Positions 7,697 to 15,855 of a stretch of 47,649 nucleotides of DNA are shown one piece after another. The notes beneath the pieces are model-generated. The model saw only the letters and a list, made by a program, of their open reading frames with translations. It was not told the origin of the DNA and did not search any database. This stretch comes from an uncultured Alphaproteobacteria bacterium (GTDB lineage: Bacteria > Pseudomonadota > Alphaproteobacteria > RF32 > CAG-239). Made by a program: the position numbers and the translations under genes. The stretch's first letter is position 1. Every line of letters begins with the position of its first letter. Location: positions 1-47,649 of the forward strand of contig CAKQRB010000025.1 in the NCBI GenBank assembly GCA_934271195.1, read 5' to 3'.

Positions 7697-8638
7697 ATGA
7701 ACAAAAGTGATTTTGATTATTTGTTGAAGATTCTTAAGGGAAATGCCGGTTGGGATTTTTCGGAAGAAGAATATTTTATTTTAGATAAAAAAATCACCAA
7801 TTTTGTTCGAGAAAAAGGGTATGCCGCGGTGGAAGAACTGATTGACGAGGTTCGTATCGGGCAGAAATCTTTTATCAGCCAGCTGATTGAATCGCTTACC
7901 CTGCTCGGCACCAGCTTTTATCGTGATTATAGCGTATTCCGGCAATTCGAGGACAATATTTTGCCTTATTTGCGCGAATATAACCGCGGCGTAAAAAAGC
8001 TCAGAGTTTGGAGCGCAGGCTGCTCAACCGGTCAAGAAACATATTCCATTGCAATTTCGATTAAAAATAAGCTGCTGAACGTGTCTGATTGGGATATTGA
8101 CATTATCGGAACAGATATTTCCGAACAGGCAATTGTCAAGGCCAAAAACGGCAGTTACAACCAGTTTGAGATTCAAATGGGGATGAATGCCCGCAAGATT
8201 ATTGACAATTTTCATTATGAAAAAGACAGCTGGCTGGTAAATGACGACATTGCATCTATGGTCAGCTTTAAGAAAAATAATTTGCTTGACGACTTTTCAT
8301 TGTCCAAAAAATTTGACGTGATTTTCTGCCGTTATGTCTTGTCCATGTTTACCAAAGAATACCAGAAAAAAATTGCCCGCAATATGTTTAACGTTCAAAC
8401 GCCGAACGGTTTGTTTTATGTTGGCAAAACAGAAAAAATTGAGGGGATTGAAGAATTTTATTCCAAAGTTCCGGGTTTTGACGGACTTTATCAGGCCAGA
8501 AGCGTTGATAAGGTGCAAAAACTGACTGCCCCGGCCAAAGAATCTGACGCGGCAACCGGAAAGTCGGAAATGCCAAGATTTGTTCGGCCGGAAAAACTAA
8601 TCAAACGTCCGACAATTTCGTCTTTGCTGAGAAAATGA
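7697..8638 (+). CDS. cheR: CheR-type protein-glutamate methyltransferase
   Basis: CheR methylates glutamates of chemoreceptors using S-adenosylmethionine. The 313-residue protein has the N-terminal helical CheR domain (to about residue 85), then the SAM-binding motif WSAGCSTGQETYSIAISI near residue 110, the IIGTDISEQAIVKA acidic strand that binds SAM ribose, and FCRYVLSMF near residue 212. These are textbook CheR landmarks. A basic 30-residue tail (ends RPTISSLLRK) may be a docking peptide. It is the last gene of the group starting at 5474. Related CheR proteins also methylate non-chemotaxis signalling proteins, which is possible here because no chemotaxis kinase is nearby. Confidence 0.88.
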   Translation: MNKSDFDYLLKILKGNAGWDFSEEEYFILDKKITNFVREKGYAAVEELIDEVRIGQKSFISQLIESLTLLGTSFYRDYSVFRQFEDNILPYLREYNRGVKKLRVWSAGCSTGQETYSIAISIKNKLLNVSDWDIDIIGTDISEQAIVKAKNGSYNQFEIQMGMNARKIIDNFHYEKDSWLVNDDIASMVSFKKNNLLDDFSLSKKFDVIFCRYVLSMFTKEYQKKIARNMFNVQTPNGLFYVGKTEKIEGIEEFYSKVPGFDGLYQARSVDKVQKLTAPAKESDAATGKSEMPRFVRPEKLIKRPTISSLLRK

Positions 8639-8701
8639 GAAAATAAGTACATTATCTATTTCTAATGATACAAAAAGAGCTATTGCTCCTTTCATTAATT
8701 A

Positions 8702-8730
8702 TTTACACATATTTTTTATTATGTTATAAT
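8702..8730 (+). promoter_or_regulatory. Near-consensus sigma-70 promoter
   Basis: TTTACA (8702-8707) and a perfect TATAAT (8725-8730) are separated by 17 bases. The start site would be near 8737, giving a leader of about 25 bases to the Cys-rich gene at 8762. This is one of the two strongest-looking promoters in the window. Confidence 0.8.
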
Positions 8731-8761
8731 AGTTTTGTCTGAATTTTTTGGGAGAACTATT

Positions 8762-9997
8762 ATGACATATTATACACACAGACCCGTTGCCGTTTTGACA
8801 TATTGCTTTATGGCATCCGTTGCTTTTTCTTTTCCCGCACAGGCAAAGACCACTTTTCTTCCTGACTTTGAAGAAGAGGCGATGATATTCCCCGATGGTT
8901 GTGAAGGCGGCGGCGAAGACTATTGTTTATGTCAACGTTCGACCAATCCGGTTTATCATCTTGTTCCGAGTTTTCCCAAATGCTCATCTCCAAAGATTTT
9001 TGACAAGACCTGTCCGCACAGCGACGACTGGATTACCGAATGTTATTGTCCCGCAAGTTATAATCAGATTTGTACTTCGCCTTATCGCGGCGTCGGCTTA
9101 ATTTGCGACGGAAAATATGAAGACTGCTGTGATACCCGCTGCCGTGAAGGTTCTACCAGCGGATGTTCTTATCCTTATGTTTTGGATTACACCTCTTCTA
9201 CCGGCTGCGGCGAAACCTGTTATGTCTGCCGATACGGCAATGATTGTAACACAAGCTGCTCCGCCGGAGAAAACACCTCTTACAGCGGCGGATACAATGA
9301 CTTTAACGGGCAAGCCTGTGTATCTTGCTCAACGCCTCCACCGCCGGAACCGGAATGTACCCCTTACGGCGATGAAAGCGGATGTAATTGTTATTCTTGT
9401 TCTGACGGTTGCGGTGGAACAAGACAATGTTGCAGTTCATGCTATTCTCCCTCTCCTGATCCTGCGCCGACGCCTGATCCGACACCTGCTCCCGATCCTA
9501 AACCGGAAGAACCGAGTTGTACCGATACCTGCTCAAGCAAAGGATATAAGTCATCTCAGCCCAGCGGGCAGTCTTGTTCAACAACAACGGTTTGCGGAAA
9601 TACCTGTTATTATAATTGCAAGTCAAGCTGTACTTTACCTGATTGCAAAAACACTGTTTCCAGTAAACCAAGCAACAGTTCATATACCACAACATCTTGC
9701 ACCGATTGCTCCGGAAACCACACAATAAATACAGGGTGGAGTTGTAATTCAGGATATGAGCAAAGTGGGAATTCTTGTGTGAAAGCCTGCACACCACTTC
9801 AAGATGAAACCGGTTGTCGATACGGCACTTATTCTTGTTCTAACAGCTGTGGCGGATTCAGAAAATGCTGCGCGGCCGCAGATCCTTGCGATACTTTAGG
9901 CCATCCGGATTGTTCTGGAGACGAAAAACTTGTAAACGGATGCTGTTGTCCGCCCGGAGTAACCAACACGAAACAATGTTTCTGTTGTCCATTCTGA
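8762..9997 (+). CDS. Secreted cysteine-rich protein, unknown
   Basis: The protein has 411 residues. A signal peptide ends AFSFPAQAK with cleavage likely after AQA (residue 28). The mature part holds about 54 cysteines, roughly one in seven residues, often as CC or CxC. Two copies of a motif C-x-P-x3-E-x-GC-x(3-5)-YSCS-x2-CGG-x-R-x-CC lie near residues 195-225 and 345-380. Between them is a Pro-Asp linker (repeats of PTPDP). The C-terminus ends CFCCPF. This suggests small disulfide knots or metal-binding modules strung on a secreted or surface protein. The gene stands alone between a strong promoter and a strong terminator. The ATG at 8762 follows GGGAG; an upstream TTG lies inside the transcription start. 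I know no named function; a structural surface or adhesin-like role is a guess. Confidence 0.8.
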   Translation: MTYYTHRPVAVLTYCFMASVAFSFPAQAKTTFLPDFEEEAMIFPDGCEGGGEDYCLCQRSTNPVYHLVPSFPKCSSPKIFDKTCPHSDDWITECYCPASYNQICTSPYRGVGLICDGKYEDCCDTRCREGSTSGCSYPYVLDYTSSTGCGETCYVCRYGNDCNTSCSAGENTSYSGGYNDFNGQACVSCSTPPPPEPECTPYGDESGCNCYSCSDGCGGTRQCCSSCYSPSPDPAPTPDPTPAPDPKPEEPSCTDTCSSKGYKSSQPSGQSCSTTTVCGNTCYYNCKSSCTLPDCKNTVSSKPSNSSYTTTSCTDCSGNHTINTGWSCNSGYEQSGNSCVKACTPLQDETGCRYGTYSCSNSCGGFRKCCAAADPCDTLGHPDCSGDEKLVNGCCCPPGVTNTKQCFCCPF

Positions 9998-10053
9998 TAC
10001 AATTAATTTATTCTGAAAATATGGTTATAGTATGTTAACCTAATATAAAAAGT

Positions 10054-10091
10054 AAAAAAAATACCACAAATCAACGTTTGTGGTATTTTTT
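10054..10091. terminator. Bidirectional terminator
   Basis: A 15-bp perfect stem (10056-10070 with 10077-10091) of AAAAAATACCACAAA and its complement closes a 6-base loop. It serves the Cys-rich gene on the plus strand and valS on the minus strand. Confidence 0.9.
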
Positions 10092-10125
10092 ATGAACGAA
10101 GCCATTTTTACCAGCCTATTACTCA

Positions 10126-12774
10126 TTAGAAATTTGCTATTCTGGCCAGAGCTTCTTCCACTTTGCTCTTGTTTTCCAGCGCTTCGGACTGGCGGCGTTT
10201 TTCTTCTGCAACAACCGCGGCCGGCGCTCTTTCAACAAAGCCGGGGTTTTGCAGTTTCCGCGCGTAGCCTTCCAAGTCTTTATTCAGCTTATCCAGCTCT
10301 TTTTTCAGACGCTCTTTTTCTGCCGTAAAGTCAACAACTCCTTTCAGCGGGAGCAGGATTGTCGCTTCTTTGAAAACGCTCTGCACCATATCCTTGCCGA
10401 TTTCAGCATCTTTGGCAAAGCATTCCAGCTTTTCCAATCTGGCAAGAGAGCTGATAATATTGTTAAAGTTTTGCAGATTTGCGCAAGAAGCTGCATTGGC
10501 ATCTTTCAGATATACCGTCAACTTGGCGGCAGCCGGCAGATTCATCTCTGCACGCAGAGAACGGACAGCCGAAATTAAGTCGATTGCCCAATCAATTTCG
10601 CTCATTGCCGCTGTATCAATTTTTTCCGGCAACGGCCAAGCGGCATGAATCAATTTGGTTTCGCGTTTATCTGCCGTATTGTTCCACAGCTCTGTCGTAA
10701 TAAACGGCATAAACGGATGCAAAATAACCAAGATTCTATCTAACACCCAAGCAAAAGTATTGCGAGTTTCTGCCTTTTCCTGCTCGTCTTCGCCATAGAA
10801 AATCGGCTTAATCATTTCAATATACCAGTCGCAGAAAGCACCCCAGACAAACTGATAGACGGCATTGGCGGCATCGGAGAAACGGAAGCCGTTAAGATTT
10901 TCCGTAACTTCTTTTGAAGCTTCTTGGGCCTTGGCGACAATCCATTTGTTTACCGCATGCTTAACGCTGTTTTCATCAAATGCCGCACGACTTTCAAAGC
11001 AGTGGTTCATTTCGCCAAAGCGAGAGGCGTTCCATAATTTGGTGGCAAAGTTACGATAACCGGCAATGCGGCTTTCGCTCATATTGATATCGCGACCCTG
11101 CGTTTCCATTGCCGCCATAAAAAAGCGCAAAGCATCGGCGCCATATTTTTCAATGGTATCCATCGGGTCAACGGTGTTGCCTTTGGATTTGGACATTTTC
11201 TGGCCTTTTTCATCACGTACCAGACCATGGATATAACATTTTTTGAACGGAACATTCTTCATCATGTACATACTCATCATCATCATTCTGGCAACCCAGA
11301 AGAAGATAATGTCAAATCCCGTCACCAGAACCGACGTCGGATAGAAGGTGTCAAGATATTCAGTCTTGTCCGGCCAGCCCAAAGTTGAAAAAGCCCATAA
11401 TCCAGATGAGAACCAAGTATCAAGCACGTCGGTTTCACGCGTTAGTTCAACGCTTTTGCCATAGTGTTTATCTGCCGCGGCCTGCGCTTCGGCTTCGTTT
11501 TCCTCACAGAAAATCTCGCCGTCCGGACCGTACCAGATCGGCATTTGATGTCCCCACCACAATTGGCGGGAAATACACCAGGGCTGAATGTTACGCATCC
11601 ATTCAAAATATGTTTTTTCATAAGACTTCGGCACAAACTCCATTTCGCCATTTTCAACAACGCGAATTGCTTCTTTGGCCAAGGTCGGCGCATCAACAAA
11701 CCACTGGTCAGTCATTAACGGCTCAATGACAACACCGGAGCGGTCGCCGTAAGGGATAACCATCGGGTGGTCTTCAATTTTTTCCATCAGACCGAGTTCT
11801 TCAAGTTTTTCTATTGTCTTTTTGCGCGCCGTCTGCGTATCCATTCCGGGGAAAGGTGTATTTTCGTTCAAAGTCGCGTCTTCGTTCAGAATGTTAATCA
11901 TCGGCAGATTATGGCGTTTGCCGACCTCAAAGTCGTTAAAGTCGTGCGCCGGCGTAATCTTAACCGCGCCGGTACCTTTTTCCGGATCGGCATGTTCATC
12001 GCCGATAATCGGAATCGGACGGTTGACAATCGGAAGAATCGCATTTTTGCCAATCAAATGTTTTAATTTTTCATTTTCTTTGCTGACGGCTACGGCGGTA
12101 TCTCCGAACATGGTTTCAGGGCGGGTGGTGGCAATATGGATAAACTCTCCGTCAGCACCTTCAATCGGATATTTGTAGTAATACATTTTGCCAACGGTTT
12201 CTTTCTGGATAACTTCCAAGTCGGAAACGGCCGTCATAAATTTGGAATCCCAGTTGACCAGTTTTTTGGCCTTATAAATCAAGCCATCTTTGTACAGGTT
12301 GACAAAGATTTTGCGAACGGCGCGGCTCAGTCCTTCGTCCATGGTAAAACGCTCGCGGCTCCAATCGCAGGAAGCTCCCAGACGACGCAGTTGCTTGCAG
12401 ATTGTGCCGCCGGATTGTTCGCGCCATTTCCAGACTGTTTCAATAAACTTGTCGCGACCAAGGTCATGACGGGTTATTCCCTCTTTTGCCAGATTGCGCT
12501 CAACAACCATCTGTGTTGCAATACCGGCGTGGTCGGTTCCCGGCTGCCACAAAACTTTTTTGCCCTGCATGCGGTTATAACGAATCAGGATATCCTGCAG
12601 CGTATCGTCCAACGCATGTCCCATATGTAAAACACCGGTAACGTTCGGCGGCGGAATAACAACGGCAAAAGCGTCTTTGTTACTGCGCATATCGGGTTTG
12701 AAATCACCACTGTTTTCCCAATCGGCATAAATTTTATCTTCAAAATCTTTTGGATTATAAGTTTTTTCCAACAT
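10126..12774 (-). CDS. valS: Valyl-tRNA synthetase
   Basis: ValS charges tRNA-Val in the cytosol and edits misactivated threonine. The 882-residue class I synthetase shows the HIGH-type motif HMGH at residues 50-53 (within PPPNVTGVL-HMGHA) and the KMSKS motif near residue 525. The connective-peptide editing domain lies between them, followed by an anticodon-binding helical domain (RFGEMNHCF region onward). The C-terminus is the family's coiled coil (KERLKKELDKLNKDLEGYAR). Length and order are standard. The start follows AGGGAAGAT. Lying downstream of popZ-like and tolC on the same strand, it is in an arrangement I recall as common in Alphaproteobacteria. Confidence 0.97.
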   Translation of the reverse strand: MLEKTYNPKDFEDKIYADWENSGDFKPDMRSNKDAFAVVIPPPNVTGVLHMGHALDDTLQDILIRYNRMQGKKVLWQPGTDHAGIATQMVVERNLAKEGITRHDLGRDKFIETVWKWREQSGGTICKQLRRLGASCDWSRERFTMDEGLSRAVRKIFVNLYKDGLIYKAKKLVNWDSKFMTAVSDLEVIQKETVGKMYYYKYPIEGADGEFIHIATTRPETMFGDTAVAVSKENEKLKHLIGKNAILPIVNRPIPIIGDEHADPEKGTGAVKITPAHDFNDFEVGKRHNLPMINILNEDATLNENTPFPGMDTQTARKKTIEKLEELGLMEKIEDHPMVIPYGDRSGVVIEPLMTDQWFVDAPTLAKEAIRVVENGEMEFVPKSYEKTYFEWMRNIQPWCISRQLWWGHQMPIWYGPDGEIFCEENEAEAQAAADKHYGKSVELTRETDVLDTWFSSGLWAFSTLGWPDKTEYLDTFYPTSVLVTGFDIIFFWVARMMMMSMYMMKNVPFKKCYIHGLVRDEKGQKMSKSKGNTVDPMDTIEKYGADALRFFMAAMETQGRDINMSESRIAGYRNFATKLWNASRFGEMNHCFESRAAFDENSVKHAVNKWIVAKAQEASKEVTENLNGFRFSDAANAVYQFVWGAFCDWYIEMIKPIFYGEDEQEKAETRNTFAWVLDRILVILHPFMPFITTELWNNTADKRETKLIHAAWPLPEKIDTAAMSEIDWAIDLISAVRSLRAEMNLPAAAKLTVYLKDANAASCANLQNFNNIISSLARLEKLECFAKDAEIGKDMVQSVFKEATILLPLKGVVDFTAEKERLKKELDKLNKDLEGYARKLQNPGFVERAPAAVVAEEKRRQSEALENKSKVEEALARIANF

Positions 12775-12824
12775 TATTATCTTCCCTAAATTTCTTTATT
12801 CTATGACATAAAAAAGCGACAAAA

Positions 12825-12848
12825 GCCCTCAAAAATAAATTTGGGGGC
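12825..12848 (-). terminator. Probable terminator after the popZ-like gene
   Basis: Read on the minus strand, GCCCCCAAA (12848-12840) pairs with TTTGAGGGC (12833-12825) with one mismatch, followed by TTTT. It lies between the popZ-like gene and valS, suggesting that the two are at least partly separate transcripts. Confidence 0.5.
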
Positions 12849-12876
12849 AAAAAGGACGGAGGTCGGCGCCAATGGC

Positions 12877-14139
12877 TCAGCTTCGGCCAACCTTTACCAT
12901 CACTCGTTCAATTTCCTTCTTTACCACGCTTTCAACAACTGCCGGCAGGTTGGCATCCAGCCAGACTTTGGTTTGGCGGGCAACTTCCTTAGAAACCAAA
13001 TCATACAAATCTATATTGTTTTTGGCGCCAGAAACCCAGTCGGCAACCAAACCCTGCAGCGTGACTTTCAGCACATCTTCCAAGGTCTGGGAAGCATTGC
13101 CTAATCTGATATTTTCCGATACCGGCGCAATTCCGAGAGGCGGCCGGACGGCTTCCGGAGCCGGTGTTTCATCTTTTGCAAAAAGTTTGGCAAAATTGTT
13201 AATGATATTTGCCGAAACATCTGCAACATCGTCATCAACGGCAGGAACATTTTCAATAGCCGGTTCTTTGGGCATTTTCGGCTCAACAACAGCCGATAAC
13301 GGAATCTGCGCGGGCGCCGTCATTTGCAGTTCCGCCGATGTTGCGGGTATTTCTGCCGGCGCGGTTGTTTCTACAGGTTTGACAGTATTTTCAACAACAG
13401 ACTCTGCGGCCGTATCTGCAGCTTCTATTTTGCTTTCAGCAGGTTCAGGCCAAGACATTTCCGCGACGGCATTTTCCGGCACGGTAAAAGTTTGTTCAGT
13501 TTCAGATTGATATTCCGAATCGGTTGCAACCACTGCTTCATCAGTATTTTCTGCCTCCGCGGCGTTTTCCAACGGAATCGAAAATTCGGGAATATCTGCT
13601 TTTTCAGGAGCCGGTTCTTCATAATACGGTTCGGATTCTACATTTATTACCGCGTTGTTTTGTTCTTCTTCGTTAATTTCCGCCTGAGTATTTTGTTCAA
13701 TCAACTGATCAAAACCGACGTTCGATTTATTGGCGTCATCCATTTCCTGTTCAGGCAGGTCATCGCCTTTGTCATCAACGATTTCAGGCGTCAGATTTAC
13801 TCCGGCGAGTTCATCCGCCAAGTTGATTTTTTCAACGGCTGGAGTTGTTTCAGAGGAAGAATCAGTTTGTACGGGTTCAACGGCCATATCCGGAGAAAGG
13901 TCTAAAATGTCACTGTCTTCAAGTTTGAGCTCACTCAGGCCGAGGTCTGATTTTGCGATATCCAGAGAATCCGCGAAAACAGGTTCTGCCGGAACAACTT
14001 TTTCTTCTTCAATCGGCTGAGGTTCCGGCGGTGTGAAACCGGAAGCTGAATGAGTAACAGGATTTTCGCCTTCAACCAAAATATTTTTGATTGAAGACAA
14101 GATTTCGTTCATTGACATTTCATCTTGTTGTTCGGCCAT
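12877..14139 (-). CDS. PopZ-like polar organising protein (DUF2497)
   Basis: PopZ forms a cell-pole matrix that anchors the chromosome origin through ParB and recruits signalling proteins. The 420-residue protein shows the family's three parts: a short N-terminal helix (MSMNEILSSIKNIL, residues 9-22), a very long acidic Pro/Glu-rich disordered spacer (residues about 25-330), and C-terminal oligomerisation helices (LEDVLKVTLQGLVADWV, then a helix ending KKEIERVMVKVGRS). The spacer, about 300 residues, is longer than I recall in Caulobacter PopZ. The ATG at 14139 is chosen because GGTGAGAG is just upstream; a TTG four codons earlier is possible. The neighbours tolC and valS match the usual alphaproteobacterial context. 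Function is inferred from the family. Confidence 0.85.
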   Translation of the reverse strand: MAEQQDEMSMNEILSSIKNILVEGENPVTHSASGFTPPEPQPIEEEKVVPAEPVFADSLDIAKSDLGLSELKLEDSDILDLSPDMAVEPVQTDSSSETTPAVEKINLADELAGVNLTPEIVDDKGDDLPEQEMDDANKSNVGFDQLIEQNTQAEINEEEQNNAVINVESEPYYEEPAPEKADIPEFSIPLENAAEAENTDEAVVATDSEYQSETEQTFTVPENAVAEMSWPEPAESKIEAADTAAESVVENTVKPVETTAPAEIPATSAELQMTAPAQIPLSAVVEPKMPKEPAIENVPAVDDDVADVSANIINNFAKLFAKDETPAPEAVRPPLGIAPVSENIRLGNASQTLEDVLKVTLQGLVADWVSGAKNNIDLYDLVSKEVARQTKVWLDANLPAVVESVVKKEIERVMVKVGRS

Positions 14140-14282
14140 TTCTCTCACCAATTCTGTTTTTTTAAAACATCAACCTTGCGGGCTGACATTCATATTTGAC
14201 TTATTTTAACATATTATATTAGATTCCAACTGTAAATATGTTTTATTGTTTTTTTTGAACATCAGCGCGACAGGGCAATTTG

Positions 14283-15641
14283 TCAGCCATCAACAGATAT
14301 AGAAAGCCATTTGTCCCGTGTTTCTTTGTAGAACTTTTTGGCATCATAATATTCAACATCAAGATTCAGGTTGCGCGCCGTTAATTTGCCCATAGCCTGC
14401 AGCAAAGACATGGCCGAAACATAGTAGTTGCGGCGGGCTTTTACCTGCTCAACGTTAGAGTTTAACAGTTCCTGATAAGCATCCAACACATCAAGAATTG
14501 TGCGGTTACCGAGAGCTTCTTCTTTCTGAACACCGTCCAATGCAATCTCGTTGGCTTTAATCTGGTCTTTGATTGACGACAACATGGCTTTGTTGGCCAG
14601 CATATATTCCCAAGCACTGGTGACACTTTCCGTCACACTGCGCTCAGCCTCGGCAACCTGTTCGCGCGCCTGCCATTTTTGATATTTGCTCTGGCGGATT
14701 TTAGCGCGGGTTTCGCCGGAGCTGTACAAAGGAACAGTCATATTGACGCTCCATTCCAGGTTGTCAACCTCGCTGTCATTAGGCAAGATATCAATATCTC
14801 CTCTGGTCTTGGAAGCTTCACCGTCTAAAGTAATGCTCGGCAACAAGGCACCAGTCTGTGTTTTGACGTCATATTCTTTTGCTTCCAGATAATTTTTGGC
14901 CTGCAAAATCGAATAGTTGTGAACTTTGGCATATTCCAAGGCTTCTTCAAAGCTTGCCGGCAAAAACTTATCCAGACTTTCCGGCGACTTTAGATCCTCG
15001 GGGCGGACACCGATAATACGGGCATAATTAGCGCGGGAAGCCTGCAGCGTTCCTTCCGAACTGATGCGGTCGGCCTTAGCCTGAGAATGGCGGGCACGCG
15101 CCTGAGAAACGTCTGTGCGCGTGACTTCGCCGACGTTAAAACGCTGGATTGTTTCATCAAGGCGTTTTTTCAGAAGTTTTTCATTGTTTTTTTGCAAATC
15201 CACAATAGCCGTATCGCGTAAGACATCAAGATAAGCTGTCGAGGCATCAAGGAACACCGTTTGTTCGACGTTAAAAAGGTTGTCCTGCTGAGAGCGCACA
15301 ATTTTATCAGCCGATTTGACCGAATTGACGGTTCGAAGACCGCTGAACAACGGCTGCGAAACTTTGGCCGCAATCACTTTTTGCTTGGTGCGGCCGGCAT
15401 CTCCCGGCTGGTTGCTGTCAACATCAGCATCCGCATAACTGCCCTGAAGATAAATGTTCGGACGGTAGCCGGATTTTGCGATTGCAACATTTTCATCTAT
15501 GGAACGAAGATATGCCCGCTGCGCCTGCAACGTCGGATTGCCGCGATAAGCATCGCTCAAGGCCTCAAAAATATCCTGAGCGCAAGCAACGCCCGGAATT
15601 GCAGCCGCCATCAGAAGACTGCACAAAAAAGTCTTTTTCAT
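14283..15641 (-). CDS. tolC: TolC-family outer membrane efflux protein
   Basis: TolC trimers form the outer-membrane barrel and periplasmic tunnel for type I secretion and multidrug efflux. The 452-residue protein has a signal peptide (MKKTFLCSLLMAAAIPGVACA, cut before QD) and the duplicated helical-barrel repeats of the family. Typical segments are EALSDAYRGNPTLQAQRAYL near the N-terminus, YLDVLRDTAIVDL, then the second-half counterparts YSILQAKNYL and a C-terminal helix ending NYYVSAMSLLQAMGKLTA, with LGNRTILDVLDAYQELLNS just before. No matching inner-membrane ABC or adaptor gene is adjacent, so it probably serves several pumps. Its promoter is described at 15684. Confidence 0.93.
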   Translation of the reverse strand: MKKTFLCSLLMAAAIPGVACAQDIFEALSDAYRGNPTLQAQRAYLRSIDENVAIAKSGYRPNIYLQGSYADADVDSNQPGDAGRTKQKVIAAKVSQPLFSGLRTVNSVKSADKIVRSQQDNLFNVEQTVFLDASTAYLDVLRDTAIVDLQKNNEKLLKKRLDETIQRFNVGEVTRTDVSQARARHSQAKADRISSEGTLQASRANYARIIGVRPEDLKSPESLDKFLPASFEEALEYAKVHNYSILQAKNYLEAKEYDVKTQTGALLPSITLDGEASKTRGDIDILPNDSEVDNLEWSVNMTVPLYSSGETRAKIRQSKYQKWQAREQVAEAERSVTESVTSAWEYMLANKAMLSSIKDQIKANEIALDGVQKEEALGNRTILDVLDAYQELLNSNVEQVKARRNYYVSAMSLLQAMGKLTARNLNLDVEYYDAKKFYKETRDKWLSISVDG

Positions 15642-15683
15642 GAATTTTACCTCTTATACATATACATATATATTCTTAGCGGG

Positions 15684-15711
15684 ATTATATTCAAAAAACA
15701 ATATTTTGCAA
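15684..15711 (-). promoter_or_regulatory. Promoter of tolC
   Basis: On the minus strand TTGCAA (15711-15706) and a perfect TATAAT (15689-15684) are 16 bases apart. The leader would be about 35 bases and includes a TATA-CATATA repeat. Confidence 0.65.
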
Positions 15712-15855
15712 CTTTATTTTCACGACGAAATGCTTAAATGTGTACTATTGTGGATGTATAATTTTATGATTATATCTTTCATTAACCATATTTCAAACAA
15801 TTGCAAATATTGTTATGGGCAGGAAATGTTATTAATGACCCAGAGGAGATAAATT

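Noticed and set aside
8936..8950. GTTCGA motif as part of a tRNA
   Set aside because: It lies inside the Cys-rich gene and lacks a cloverleaf. I found no tRNA elsewhere in the window.
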